Assembly: GCF_000621605.1 (NCBI RefSeq)
Contig: NZ_JHXX01000002.1
Location: forward strand, 62,001 to 126,000
Direction: 5' to 3'
DNA length: 64,000 nt
From: Butyrivibrio sp. MC2021
Lineage (GTDB): Bacteria > Bacillota > Clostridia > Lachnospirales > Lachnospiraceae
Position 1 is the stretch's first letter, and each line of letters starts with the position of its first letter. The notes under the pieces are model-generated. The model was not told where the DNA came from. It ran no database searches and saw only the letters and a list, made by a program, of their open reading frames with translations. A program made the translations under genes and the position numbers. Shown here one piece after another: positions 16,515 through 25,865 of the stretch.

Positions 16515-18323
16515 GTGGATCAGAGTAAGATTAGAAATTTTTGTATAGTAGCCCATATCGATCACGGCAAATCAACACTGGCCGACAGAATGATCGAGAA
16601 GACCGGCGTTCTTACCAGCAGAGAGATGCAGAATCAGGTGCTGGACAATATGGACATTGAGCGTGAGAGAGGTATTACCATCAAGTCTCAGGCTGTTCGA
16701 ATGATCTATAAGGCCAAAAACGGTGAAGAATACACCTTTAACATGATAGACACTCCGGGACATGTGGATTTCGGCTATGAGGTTTCACGAAGCCTTGCGG
16801 CCTGTGACGGAGCGATCCTTGTTGTTGACGCCACCCAGGGTGTTGAGGCCCAGACCCTTGCCAATGTATACATGGCCCTGGACCATGATCTGGATGTTTT
16901 CCCGGTTATCAACAAGATAGACCTTCCCAGCGCCATGCCTGATGAGTGCAAGGATGAGATCGAGGACGTTATCGGAATCGAGGCCCAGGACGCCCCGCTT
17001 ATTTCCGCCAAGAACGGAATCGGCATAGAGGAGGTTCTTGAGGCGGTTGTGGAGAAGATCCCCGCGCCTGTGGGAGATGCTTCCAAGCCTTTGACAGCTC
17101 TTATCTTTGACAGTATCTATGACTCCTACAGAGGAGTTATCGTATTCGTAAGAGTAAGGGACGGCGTTATCAGAAAGGGTATGAAGGTCAGGTTCATGGC
17201 GACCGGTGCTGAGGCAGAGGTTGTTGAGGCCGGATATTTCGGCCCCGGAAGATTTATCGCCAGTGATGAGCTTACAGCGGGAGAGGTTGGATATTTCACC
17301 GCTTCCATCAAGAATATCAAGGACACCAACGTAGGTGATACCGTAACAGATGTAGAGAACCCCTGCAGTGAGGCTCTTCCGGGATATAAGAAGGTAATGC
17401 CCATGGTTTACTGCGGACTTTACCCTGCGGATTCAGCCCACTACTCAGACCTCAGAGATGCTCTTGAGAAATTGCAGCTTAACGATGCTTCCCTTTTCTA
17501 TGAGCCCGAGACTTCACAGGCTCTTGGATTTGGATTCAGAGCAGGTTTCCTTGGGCTTCTTCATCTGGAAGTAATCCAGGAGAGACTTGAGAGAGAATAT
17601 GATCTTAACCTGGTAACAACAGCACCTTCCGTTGTTTACAAGGTTCACAAGACTGACGGTACAGTATTTGACCTTACCAACCCCACTAATCTTCCGGATC
17701 CTTCCGAGATTGAATATATGGAGGAGCCTATCGTAAACGGTGAGATCATGGTGACCACAGACTATGTGGGTGCAATCATGCAGCTTTGCCAGGAGAGAAG
17801 AGGCAAGTACCTCAGCACTGATTATATTGAGCAGACAAGAGCCATCCTGAAATATGAGCTTCCTCTTAACGAGATCATCTACGATTTCTTTGATGCCCTC
17901 AAGTCAAGATCCAGAGGCTATGCTTCCTTTGATTACGAGCTCAAGGGCTATGAGAGATCAGAGCTGGTTAAGCTGGATATCCTTATCAACAGAGAAGAAG
18001 TTGATGCCCTTTCCTTCATCGTTCACAAGGAAGGCGCCTATGAGCGTGGCCGCAAGATGTGTGAGAAGCTCAAGGATGAGATCCCAAGGCATATGTTTGA
18101 GATCCCGATCCAGGCTGCTGTCGGTGGCAAGGTCATCGCCAGAGAGACCGTCAAGGCCTACAGAAAGGACGTTCTTGCCAAGTGCTACGGCGGTGATATA
18201 AGCCGTAAGAAGAAGCTTCTTGAGAAACAGAAGGAAGGTAAAAAGAAGATGCGTCAGATCGGTAATGTAGAAGTACCGCAGTCCGCATTCCTTAGTGTCC
18301 TTAAGCTCGACAGTGTTGATTGA
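16515..18323 (+). CDS. lepA: elongation factor 4 (LepA)
   Basis: A 602-residue translational GTPase starting with GTG 16515. AHIDHGKST is at residues 13-21, followed by the effector [18 protein letters not shown] and NKIDLP. The C-terminal end has the LepA-specific domain with the [25 protein letters not shown] motif. LepA acts on ribosomes during initiation or back-translocation. Length is normal. It is divergent from rpsT and 16 bases upstream of hemW, which is the usual Firmicute order (lepA-hemW). Confidence 0.98.
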   Translation: MDQSKIRNFCIVAHIDHGKSTLADRMIEKTGVLTSREMQNQVLDNMDIERERGITIKSQAVRMIYKAKNGEEYTFNMIDTPGHVDFGYEVSRSLAACDGAILVVDATQGVEAQTLANVYMALDHDLDVFPVINKIDLPSAMPDECKDEIEDVIGIEAQDAPLISAKNGIGIEEVLEAVVEKIPAPVGDASKPLTALIFDSIYDSYRGVIVFVRVRDGVIRKGMKVRFMATGAEAEVVEAGYFGPGRFIASDELTAGEVGYFTASIKNIKDTNVGDTVTDVENPCSEALPGYKKVMPMVYCGLYPADSAHYSDLRDALEKLQLNDASLFYEPETSQALGFGFRAGFLGLLHLEVIQERLEREYDLNLVTTAPSVVYKVHKTDGTVFDLTNPTNLPDPSEIEYMEEPIVNGEIMVTTDYVGAIMQLCQERRGKYLSTDYIEQTRAILKYELPLNEIIYDFFDALKSRSRGYASFDYELKGYERSELVKLDILINREEVDALSFIVHKEGAYERGRKMCEKLKDEIPRHMFEIPIQAAVGGKVIARETVKAYRKDVLAKCYGGDISRKKKLLEKQKEGKKKMRQIGNVEVPQSAFLSVLKLDSVD

Positions 18324-18339
18324 TTAAAAGAGAACAGCT

Positions 18340-19467
18340 ATGAAACAGTTGTCTATTTATGTACATGTTCCCTTCTGCGTAAGGAAATGTCTGTATTGTG
18401 ACTTCCTTTCCTTTAGCCCAGAGGGCAGCATTGTAACGGATTATTTTGAGGCTTTGAACAAAGAGATAAGTCAAAGCGCAGATAACTACAGAGATTATGA
18501 AATAAAGTCGGTGTTCTTCGGAGGGGGAACACCTTCTTTTGTTGACAGTAAGCTTGTGTGCGGCTGTCTTGACAGCATTCGGGCCTGTTTTAATGTCTGT
18601 GATGACGCTGAGATCAGCCTGGAGGTGAATCCCGCTTCCGCCATTTTCCGGAAACTTTCGGATTACAGGGCAGCAGGCTTTAACAGAATAAGCATAGGCG
18701 CCCAGTCCCTTAATGACAGCGAGCTTAAGGCTATTGGCAGAGCCCATGACAGCAGAGCCTTCTATGATACCTTTGAGAATGCCAGGAAGGCAGGTTTTGA
18801 TAATATAAATGTTGATGTTATGAGCGCCCTTCCGGGCCAGAGTCTTGAGTCTTATCTGGAGACCCTCAGAAAGGTTATTTCCTTAAGGCCCTCGCATATT
18901 TCCGCCTACAGTCTTATCATTGAGGAGGGGACGCCTTTTTATGATATGGACCTGGACCTTCCCGGGGAAGAGACCGACAGGCTTATGTATCATGAGACTA
19001 AGAATCTTTTGCAGCAGCACAGGTATCACAGATATGAGATATCCAATTATGCTCTGGGAAAAGAGCATGAGTGCTACCACAATAAGGTATACTGGACCAG
19101 GGGGAATTACCTTGGCTTTGGCATCGGTGCTGCTTCCATGGTGGAAAATGTCAGATGGAGCAATCTCCGAAGCATAGATGAGTATATACAAAAAATCGAT
19201 AACCTTTCTGAAATCAGAGAAAATACAGAACCCCTGGATATTAAGTCCCAAATGGAGGAATTCATGTTCCTGGGGCTTCGTCTGGTGGAGGGGGTAAGCA
19301 TTTCCGAGTTTAAAAGGCAGTTTGACAAGGATATTTTCGGTGTCTACGGGGATGTTATTTCAAAATATACGGAGATGGGGCTTTTGAAGCTTGACCGGGG
19401 ATATCTTCATCTTACTGATCAGGGGCTTGACGTAAGTAATACGGTCATGGCAGATTTTTTGTTATAA
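18340..19467 (+). CDS. hemW: radical SAM heme chaperone HemW (coproporphyrinogen III oxidase-like)
   Basis: A 375-residue radical SAM protein with Cys13, Cys17 and Cys20 in the CxxxCxxC motif and FFGGGTPS after it. The HemW_C domain is at the end. HemW proteins bind heme for insertion into cytochromes and lack true coproporphyrinogen oxidase activity. It is placed directly after lepA. The cysteine that separates HemN from HemW types cannot be settled by eye, so the name rests on the lepA neighbourhood and on length. Confidence 0.93.
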   Translation: MKQLSIYVHVPFCVRKCLYCDFLSFSPEGSIVTDYFEALNKEISQSADNYRDYEIKSVFFGGGTPSFVDSKLVCGCLDSIRACFNVCDDAEISLEVNPASAIFRKLSDYRAAGFNRISIGAQSLNDSELKAIGRAHDSRAFYDTFENARKAGFDNINVDVMSALPGQSLESYLETLRKVISLRPSHISAYSLIIEEGTPFYDMDLDLPGEETDRLMYHETKNLLQQHRYHRYEISNYALGKEHECYHNKVYWTRGNYLGFGIGAASMVENVRWSNLRSIDEYIQKIDNLSEIRENTEPLDIKSQMEEFMFLGLRLVEGVSISEFKRQFDKDIFGVYGDVISKYTEMGLLKLDRGYLHLTDQGLDVSNTVMADFLL

Positions 19468-19545
19468 AGAAGTATTGAATAAATTATCCACTGATAGTAA
19501 TATTAAGTGCTACATTTAGACAATGTCAGTTAAGGAGCATTAGGT

Positions 19546-20139
19546 ATGAATTACAATTTCTTTGCACTGATTTCAAGAATGAGATATATAGAGCGCTGGG
19601 CGCTTATGCGTAATACAAGGACGGAGAATCTTTGCGAGCATTCCATGGAGGTGGCTATGATAGCCCATGCTCTGTGTACCATTGGAAATGTCAGATACGG
19701 CAAGACTCTGGATGCGGACAAGGCTGCTCTTGTGGGCCTTTATCATGATGCATCCGAGATAATCACCGGCGATATGCCGACTCCCGTCAAATATTTTAAC
19801 AAGGAACTCAAGCAGGCTTATAAGGAAGTGGAGGCCATTGCCGACGATAAGCTTTTGGACAAGCTTCCCAAGGATCTTCGCCCTGCTTATGAGAAAATTT
19901 TTAAAGGGGACGGCGGCCCCAATGAAGCTTACATGAGAAAGCTGGTAAAGGCTGCCGACAAGCTCTCTGCCCTTATCAAATGTATGGCAGAAGTAAGTGC
20001 CGGAAACACTGAGTTTAGGACTGCCAAGGAGAGTACCGAAAAGTCCATAAGAAGCTTGTATCAGGAGCTTCCGGAGGTTTTGGATTTTGTGAATGAGTTC
20101 CTTGGGCCCTACGGGGATACCCTGGACGAATTAACTTAA
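19546..20139 (+). CDS. YfbR-like 5'-deoxynucleotidase (HD domain)
   Basis: A 197-residue HD-domain phosphohydrolase. The metal ligands are seen in ENLCEHSMEVAMIAH and LYHDASEIITGD, and the late KAADKLSALIKC helix carries the last Asp. The RMRYIERWALMRNT start matches YfbR, which dephosphorylates deoxynucleoside 5'-monophosphates. Length fits the family (about 199). It is between hemW and pilT, with about 75 bases on each side, and is probably transcribed on its own or with pilT. Confidence 0.9.
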   Translation: MNYNFFALISRMRYIERWALMRNTRTENLCEHSMEVAMIAHALCTIGNVRYGKTLDADKAALVGLYHDASEIITGDMPTPVKYFNKELKQAYKEVEAIADDKLLDKLPKDLRPAYEKIFKGDGGPNEAYMRKLVKAADKLSALIKCMAEVSAGNTEFRTAKESTEKSIRSLYQELPEVLDFVNEFLGPYGDTLDELT

Positions 20140-20222
20140 TATAGTTGATTTTTGCACTCGATAGCGGCATAATTATCATTGAGACAACATTTGTGCAAAT
20201 ACATTAAAAGTGAGAGGTGTAC

Positions 20223-21284
20223 ATGTCTAGAATTGAGGATATCTTAAGGGAGGCAAAGGAAAAAGGGGCTTCAGATGTTCACATTACAGTAGGACTTCCA
20301 CCTAAAATGAGACTTAACGGGAATCTTATCGCTTTGGATAATTATGACAAGATGATGCCTGCGGATACCAAGCAGATCGCAGATGAGGTCATGAATGAAA
20401 AGCAGAGAGAGAAGTTTGAAGAGAACGGACAGCACGATATGTCTTTCTCGATTCCCGGTGTAGGACGATACAGACTCAATGTATTCAGGCAGCGTGGTTC
20501 CATAGCTATGGCCTTCAGAGTTGTGGCCACAGAGATTCCCTCAGCGGATACTCTGGGAATCCCTGAAACCGTTATGGACCTGTACAAAAAGAAAAGGGGA
20601 CTTGTACTGGTTACGGGCCCTACAGGAAGCGGTAAATCCACCACGCTGGCTTCCATAATCGATATGATCAATAACAATAGGGAGGCCCATGTCATCACCC
20701 TTGAGGATCCTATCGAATTCACATATCAGCACAGGATGTCCATAGTTAACCAAAGAGAGATCGGAACAGACTCCAACAGTTATGCCAATGCACTCAGGGC
20801 CGCACTTCGTGAGGATCCTGATGTTATTCTGGTGGGAGAGATGAGAGATCTTGAGACCATCAGTACAGCCATAACAGCGGCGGAGACAGGACACCTGGTT
20901 TTGTCCACTGTTCACACCATCGGAGCTTCCAATACCGTGGACAGACTTATTGATGTATTCCCGCCTCATCAGCAGCAACAGATAAGAATTCAGCTTGCGG
21001 GAGTAATTGAAGCGATCATTTCCCAGCAGCTTATGCCCTCGGATGACGGAGTTTCCAGATATGCCGCCTTTGAGGTGCTTCATGTCAACAGTGCTGTGAG
21101 AAATCTTATCAGGGAAGGCAAGTCGCACCAGCTGATAACAGTCATGCAGACCAACAGAAAGCTTGGCATGATAACCATGGATGATGCTATTATCCAGATG
21201 TACAGAGAACGCAAGATATCTAGAGAAACAGCTCTTCAGTTTGCTCAGGATCCTGAAAACATGCAGATGAAGATGCTTCGATGA
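20223..21284 (+). CDS. pilT: type IV pilus retraction ATPase PilT
   Basis: I start at ATG 20223, five bases after GAGG. The 353-residue secretion ATPase has Walker A GPTGSGKST near residue 135, the Asp box ITLEDPIEF, Walker B DVILVGEMRD and the His box GHLVLSTVHT. The PilT-specific AIRNLIREGK-type segment appears as SAVRNLIREGKSHQ. PilT powers pilus retraction for twitching and DNA uptake. No other pilus gene is nearby. The next two genes are comM and dprA, so a role in DNA uptake is attractive; that is inference. Confidence 0.93.
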   Translation: MSRIEDILREAKEKGASDVHITVGLPPKMRLNGNLIALDNYDKMMPADTKQIADEVMNEKQREKFEENGQHDMSFSIPGVGRYRLNVFRQRGSIAMAFRVVATEIPSADTLGIPETVMDLYKKKRGLVLVTGPTGSGKSTTLASIIDMINNNREAHVITLEDPIEFTYQHRMSIVNQREIGTDSNSYANALRAALREDPDVILVGEMRDLETISTAITAAETGHLVLSTVHTIGASNTVDRLIDVFPPHQQQQIRIQLAGVIEAIISQQLMPSDDGVSRYAAFEVLHVNSAVRNLIREGKSHQLITVMQTNRKLGMITMDDAIIQMYRERKISRETALQFAQDPENMQMKMLR

Positions 21285-21301
21285 TTCGCAAATACAGATG
21301 C

Positions 21302-21349
21302 CCACATCATTTTTGCAGTTTTGAATACAAAAATGATGTGGACTTTTTT
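21302..21349 (+). terminator. intrinsic terminator of pilT
   Basis: CCACATCATTTTT pairs with AAAAATGATGTGG (13 bp) around a 14-base loop and is followed by a T-rich run with six consecutive Ts (21344-21349). Confidence 0.85.
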
Positions 21350-21470
21350 ATTGTTTTGACTTATAATTTCTAACAGTGTTTTTTGTCTAAATAAATACTT
21401 TATTACAGGTTTGCAGTTCTTGCGGACTTGATTTTCCATGACAAAACTATTTTGAAAGGTGAATGTGTTA

Positions 21471-23039
21471 ATGTTCAGTTCGATCGTTTCCGGAGCTGTC
21501 CATGGCATTACCTCCTATCTCATGCAGGTAGAAGTGGATGTTTCCGATGGATTGCCCGGCTTTAATATGGTGGGCTTTATGAGCGGAGAAGTTCGTGAAG
21601 CCAAGGACAGGGTGAGAGTAGCCCTGAAAAATATTGGAATTAAGCTTCCGGCAGCTAAGATAACCGTCAATCTGTCCCCTGCGGACATTAAGAAAGAGGG
21701 CATAGTGGTGGATCTGCCTGTGGCGGTGGGAATACTGGTGGCCATCGGCGAGCTTTCCGAAAATGCTCTTAAGGACACGGTGGTCCTTGGTGAGCTTGGA
21801 CTAGACGGCGAGATAAAAGGAGTGAAGGGCACACTGCCCATCGTCATGAAGGCGAAGGAGATGGGATATAAAACCATTATTCTTCCTAAGGTCAATTCCA
21901 AAGAGGGAGCGGTAATTGACGGAATTAAGATAATCGGAGTTTCTTCGATCCAGGAGGCCATCACCTATCTGATGGCAGAGGAAGAAGAGAGGGACAGCGT
22001 TATTCCACCCACAAAAGTGGACATAGAGGCCATTTTCAGAGAGGGGGAAAAGGAGAACCTGAAGCTTGATTTTGCTGATATAAACGGTCAGGCCGGAGTC
22101 AAGAGAGCGGTGGAGATTGCGGCAGCAGGCTTTCATCACATCCTTCTTATCGGCCCTCCGGGCTCCGGAAAAAGCATGGTGGCCAAAAGAATACCCACCA
22201 TTTTGCCGCCCTTGTCTTTAAGTGAGAGCCTTGAGGTATCTGCCATCTATTCCGTGGCGGGAATGCTGAAAGAAAACGAAGCTCTCATCACCGGAAGGCC
22301 CTTCGTGGCACCCCATCATTTGATCACCGAAACAGCTTTGACCGGCGGAGGAAGTATTCCCCATCCCGGTGCAATTTCTTTATCCCACAGGGGAGTCTTA
22401 TTCCTGGATGAAATGCCTGAATTTCCCAGAACCAAACTTGATCTCTTAAGACAGCCCATAGAAGACAGAAAAATAAATATTGTCAGGACAAAAGGGACCT
22501 TTTCCTATCCCGCGGACTTTATGCTGGCAGGGGCTCTCAATCCCTGCCCCTGCGGCTATTATCCCGACAGAAACAAATGTAAGTGTACCCCTAATGAGAT
22601 AAGGCGGTACCTGGGGCATATTTCCGGGCCCATCCTTGACAGGATAGATATTTGCGTTGAGGCTCCCAGAGTGGATATTGCGGATCTTTCCAGGAAAAAC
22701 AGAAGTGCCAATGAGAGCAGCGCCGCCATAAGGGAGAGAGTGCTTGCTGCCAGAAAGAAGCAGCAGGAGAGGTTTAAGGACGGTTATATCAGTTTTAACT
22801 CGGAGATGTCCCCCCAGGATATAGAGAAATACTGCAGGCTCGGAGTAAAGGAGAGAAGCTTTCTTGAAAATGCTTTTTGTTCCATGGAACTAAGTGCCAG
22901 GGCTTATCACAAGGTTCTTAGAATTGCCAGGACCATTGCAGATATCGAGGACAGCGAGGAAATACGAGAAATACATCTGATGGAAGCTTTGAGCTATCGC
23001 ATGACCGATGGCAAATACTGGCATCAGCAGGAGGAATAA
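21471..23039 (+). CDS. comM: ComM/YifB-family Mg-chelatase-like AAA+ ATPase
   Basis: The start is ATG 21471 (MFSSIVSGAVHGI), matching the family start; an earlier in-frame GTG at 21459 has no suitable site. The 522-residue protein has an N-terminal ChlI domain with the VEVDVSDGLPGFNMVG motif, a GPPGSGKS Walker A near residue 228, Walker B LFLDEMPEF, and the NPCPCGYYPD zinc-like loop. ComM is a branch-migration helicase that aids integration during transformation. It stops one base before dprA starts, so the two are coupled. Confidence 0.94.
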   Translation: MFSSIVSGAVHGITSYLMQVEVDVSDGLPGFNMVGFMSGEVREAKDRVRVALKNIGIKLPAAKITVNLSPADIKKEGIVVDLPVAVGILVAIGELSENALKDTVVLGELGLDGEIKGVKGTLPIVMKAKEMGYKTIILPKVNSKEGAVIDGIKIIGVSSIQEAITYLMAEEEERDSVIPPTKVDIEAIFREGEKENLKLDFADINGQAGVKRAVEIAAAGFHHILLIGPPGSGKSMVAKRIPTILPPLSLSESLEVSAIYSVAGMLKENEALITGRPFVAPHHLITETALTGGGSIPHPGAISLSHRGVLFLDEMPEFPRTKLDLLRQPIEDRKINIVRTKGTFSYPADFMLAGALNPCPCGYYPDRNKCKCTPNEIRRYLGHISGPILDRIDICVEAPRVDIADLSRKNRSANESSAAIRERVLAARKKQQERFKDGYISFNSEMSPQDIEKYCRLGVKERSFLENAFCSMELSARAYHKVLRIARTIADIEDSEEIREIHLMEALSYRMTDGKYWHQQEE

Positions 23040-24239
23040 ATGATAAAAGAGAAAAACAGATCAGTAAATATAACAGAAAACGAGTATGCCCACTGGCTTT
23101 TTAATATACCGGGAGTGGGCGGAAAGTCCATAGACAAGCTTCTTTGCGGCGGAAGGAGCTGCAAGGAGGTCTATGAGCTGGAAGAGAGGGAACTCATGGC
23201 GCTTCTTGATAAAAAGCAGGTGAAAAGCTTTATTGAATCAAGAAATGTCTGGGACTTCGAGAAGGAGAGAGAAAAGCTGAAAAATCTGGGGATCAGGTTT
23301 ATACCCAGGATAGACCCCGATTTTCCGGAGAAGCTTAAGAATATACCGGATCCGCCCTTTGCCCTGTATGTTAAGGGGGAACTTCCCGACGAAAACAAGC
23401 CCTCCGTCGCCATTATCGGGGCAAGGATGTGTTCTGAGTACGGAAGGTTCATGGCAAGGCAGCTGGGAAGAGGACTTGCCATGGCGGGAGTCCAGGTTAT
23501 AAGCGGCATGGCAAGAGGAGTTGACGGAATAAGCCAGAAGGCAGCCCTGGAGGTGGGCGGCAGTTCCTTTGGAATTGTGGGAAACGGCGTGGATATCTGC
23601 TATCCCGAGGATAATCAGCCTCTTTATGATTCTCTTTGTGAAAACGGGGGAGTTATCTCTGAATATCCTCCCGGAACCATGCCCAGGGCCAATTTCTTCC
23701 CCATGAGAAACAGGATCATTAGCGGACTTGCGGATGTTGTGGTGGTTGTGGAGGCCAGACTTAAGTCCGGAACCCAGATCACTGTGGACACAGCTCTTGA
23801 GCAAGGAAGAGAAGTGGTTGCGCTTCCCGGAAGAGTTACCGACAGACTCAGCGATGGATGCAATCAGCTCATATGCCAGGGCGCAGGCATGGTTCTGGGG
23901 ACAGAGGATGTATTGGAAAAGCTCTTTGAAGTAAGGAACAGATGCGCAAATGAACGCAATAACGTCAAAAATGCCGAAATTGAGGGTGAGGAGCCTATAG
24001 AGATGGAAATTAACGATAAGGAAATAACTATTGAGGATAAAATCCTTGAAAACCTAGATATAATCCCAACTACAGCCGCAAACATACTTGAGGGATTAAG
24101 CAGAAACGGTGTCGAAATTACGATACCGGAACTCATGAGAAGGCTCATGGACATGACGGGAAGCGGCACTATTGTGCAGGAAGGCGCGTACTATAGGAAA
24201 ATACTGGGTGGCACCGCTTGCGCAAAACGTTTCCGGTAA
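23040..24239 (+). CDS. dprA: DNA-processing protein DprA
   Basis: A 399-residue protein whose ATG directly follows the comM stop. The Rossmann-type core is clear: SGMARGVDGISQKAALE, then GNGVDICYP and RNRIISGLADVVVVVEA, ending with TALEQGREVVALPG. A C-terminal winged-helix-like segment follows. DprA protects incoming single-stranded DNA and loads RecA. Its 3' end contains a TTGCGCAA palindrome (24218-24225) that belongs to the regulatory region of the next operon. Confidence 0.96.
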   Translation: MIKEKNRSVNITENEYAHWLFNIPGVGGKSIDKLLCGGRSCKEVYELEERELMALLDKKQVKSFIESRNVWDFEKEREKLKNLGIRFIPRIDPDFPEKLKNIPDPPFALYVKGELPDENKPSVAIIGARMCSEYGRFMARQLGRGLAMAGVQVISGMARGVDGISQKAALEVGGSSFGIVGNGVDICYPEDNQPLYDSLCENGGVISEYPPGTMPRANFFPMRNRIISGLADVVVVVEARLKSGTQITVDTALEQGREVVALPGRVTDRLSDGCNQLICQGAGMVLGTEDVLEKLFEVRNRCANERNNVKNAEIEGEEPIEMEINDKEITIEDKILENLDIIPTTAANILEGLSRNGVEITIPELMRRLMDMTGSGTIVQEGAYYRKILGGTACAKRFR

Positions 24240-24270
24240 CGATACCGAAAACGATTCCGATGCAAAATGT
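24218..24270 (+). promoter_or_regulatory. upstream LacI-type operator cluster
   Basis: A TTGCGCAA palindrome at 24218-24225 is followed by AAACGTTTCC and by CGGTAACGATACCG (24234-24247), then a CGAAAACGATTCCG half-palindrome. All carry the central CG typical of LacI-family operators. They sit 55-110 bases upstream of the -35 box, where a second bound repressor could loop DNA or a CcpA-like protein could act. Confidence 0.5.
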
Positions 24271-24322
24271 CAATGTGCAATATGTATAAAAACGCAAACG
24301 GTATATCATTAAAAGTGCTTAA

Positions 24323-24387
24323 TTGACAAAATAATGCACAAGTTCTACACTTTTTTATAGAGCAACCGATTGCGCAAAGTTGCGCAA
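24323..24387 (+). promoter_or_regulatory. promoter and double operator of the maltose-type ABC operon
   Basis: TTGACA at 24323-24328, a 17-base spacer and TACACT at 24346-24351. Just downstream are two perfect TTGCGCAA palindromes at 24370-24377 and 24380-24387, spaced by exactly 10 bp so that they lie on the same face of the helix. The position after the start point fits repression by a LacI-family protein, most simply the one encoded at 28236. Confidence 0.7.
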
Positions 24388-24416
24388 CCAAGTTTGTAAA
24401 TGATGGAGGAAAAACA

Positions 24417-25769
24417 ATGAAAAAGAAATTGGTATCAGTTTTACTTGCAGCAGCAATGAGTGCTTCACTTCTTGTTGGCTGTGGTGAGGAAGCAGCTCAG
24501 ACTGTACAGGAGACAGCTGAGGCAGTTCAGGAGACAGCACAGGATACTGCAGAGGCAGTTCAGGAGACAGCACAGGATACTGCAGAGGCAGTTCAGGAGA
24601 CAGCAGAGACAATAACAGACTATGGCACAGGCGAGATCAAGATCTGGGTTGCTGATAACGTAGTTGATTTCACCAATGAGCAGGTTACAAACTTTATCGC
24701 AGCTAATCCTCAGTTCGCAGGCTACACTGTAACAGTTGAGGCTGTTGGTGAAGGCGATGCAGCCGGCAACATGATCACAGACGTTGAGGCCGGTGCTGAT
24801 ATCTATGCATTTGCACAGGATCAGATCGCAAGACTTGTTACCGCAGGTGCTCTTGAGGTTGTTGAGGACTCTAACGCAGAGGCTATCAAGGCTCAGAACG
24901 ATGCGGGTGCAGTTGGCGCCGCTACAGTAGGTGGCACACTTTATGCTTATCCTCTTACATCAGATAACGGATATTTCCTTTACTATGATAAGAGCGTTGT
25001 AACAGATCCTTCAACTCTTGAAGGCATCATCGCTGATTGCGAAGCAGCAGGCAAGAACTTCTACTTCGAGATCAACTCCGGTTGGTATCAGACAGCATTC
25101 TTCTTTGGCGCAGGCGCTGAGCTTACATATGAGACAGATGATTCAGGTAACTTCACAAAGTGCAATTCTACATATGCAAGTGATGCCGGTGTAGTTGCTC
25201 TTAAGAAGATCGCAGAGGTTGCTTCTTCCAAGTCATTCCAGAACGGTTCAGCAGTTTCTAACGCTACTAACTGCGCAGCAATCGTTGATGGTACATGGGA
25301 TGCACAGGCAGCTAAGGATATGTTCGGTGACAACTATGCATGCGCTAAGCTTCCTACATTCGAAGGCGCTGATGGCAAGACATATCAGATGAGTGGTTTC
25401 GGCGGATTCAAGCTCCTCGGTGTTAAGCCTCAGCAGGATGAGAACAAGCTCGCTGTTTGTGATGCTCTTGCAGCATACCTTTCAAGCGAAGAAGTTCAGC
25501 TTGCAAGATACAATGCAGTAGGTTGGGGCCCTTCAAACCTTAACGCTCAGAAGTCAGACGCAGTTCAGGCTGACGAAGCTCTTTCAGCTCTTGCAGATCA
25601 GCTTCAGTACACAATCCCTCAGGGACAGTACCCTGGAGATTACTGGTCACTTGCTACATCACTTGGCGATTCAATCATCTCCGGTGAGATCAAGGCTGAC
25701 GCTTCAGATGATGACTTCATGAAGGCTCTTACAGACTTCCAGAGTACCTGTGAGAGTTACGCACAGTGA
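24417..25769 (+). CDS. maltose/maltodextrin-type ABC substrate-binding lipoprotein
   Basis: A 450-residue lipoprotein (signal ends LLVGC) after GGAGG. Residues 25-63 are an unusual linker made of 11-residue AEAVQETAQDT-like repeats. The mature domain from about residue 70 (GEIKIWVADNVVDFTNEQV) matches MalE-type type II binding proteins; the QMSGFGGFKLLGV and AAYLSSEEVQLARY segments are family features. It captures an oligosaccharide, likely maltodextrin, for the two permeases downstream. No ATPase gene is present, so a shared MsmX-like ATPase elsewhere must power it. Codon use is strongly biased, as in highly expressed genes. Confidence 0.92.
   Translation: MKKKLVSVLLAAAMSASLLVGCGEEAAQTVQETAEAVQETAQDTAEAVQETAQDTAEAVQETAETITDYGTGEIKIWVADNVVDFTNEQVTNFIAANPQFAGYTVTVEAVGEGDAAGNMITDVEAGADIYAFAQDQIARLVTAGALEVVEDSNAEAIKAQNDAGAVGAATVGGTLYAYPLTSDNGYFLYYDKSVVTDPSTLEGIIADCEAAGKNFYFEINSGWYQTAFFFGAGAELTYETDDSGNFTKCNSTYASDAGVVALKKIAEVASSKSFQNGSAVSNATNCAAIVDGTWDAQAAKDMFGDNYACAKLPTFEGADGKTYQMSGFGGFKLLGVKPQQDENKLAVCDALAAYLSSEEVQLARYNAVGWGPSNLNAQKSDAVQADEALSALADQLQYTIPQGQYPGDYWSLATSLGDSIISGEIKADASDDDFMKALTDFQSTCESYAQ
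24519..24605 (+). repeat. 33-bp tandem repeat encoding an 11-residue linker unit
   Basis: Two identical 33-base units at 24519-24551 and 24552-24584 are followed by 21 bases of a third. Each encodes an amphipathic 11-residue unit of Glu, Ala, Val, Gln and Thr. It builds a helical stalk between the lipid anchor and the binding domain. Exact DNA identity suggests recent duplication. Confidence 0.85.
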
Positions 25770-25790
25770 TCCATCACAACATTTATATCA

Positions 25791-25822
25791 GGCCCGGATT
25801 CATTAGGTTTCCGGGCCTGTTT
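25791..25822 (+). terminator. hairpin between the binding-protein and permease genes
   Basis: GGCCCGG (25791-25797) pairs with CCGGGCC (25811-25817) and is followed by TGTTTT. A partial terminator in this position would lower permease expression relative to the binding protein, a common feature of such operons. Confidence 0.7.
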
Positions 25823-25836
25823 TAAACTAAAAACGC

Positions 25837-25844
25837 TTGCGCAT
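25837..25844 (+). promoter_or_regulatory. internal TTGCGCAT operator-like site
   Basis: TTGCGCAT lies between the hairpin and the permease ribosome site and differs by one base from the TTGCGCAA palindromes ahead of the operon. It may be an auxiliary operator; chance is possible for an 8-mer. Confidence 0.35.
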
Positions 25845-25865
25845 TGGTAAAAGGAGGCAGATGGT

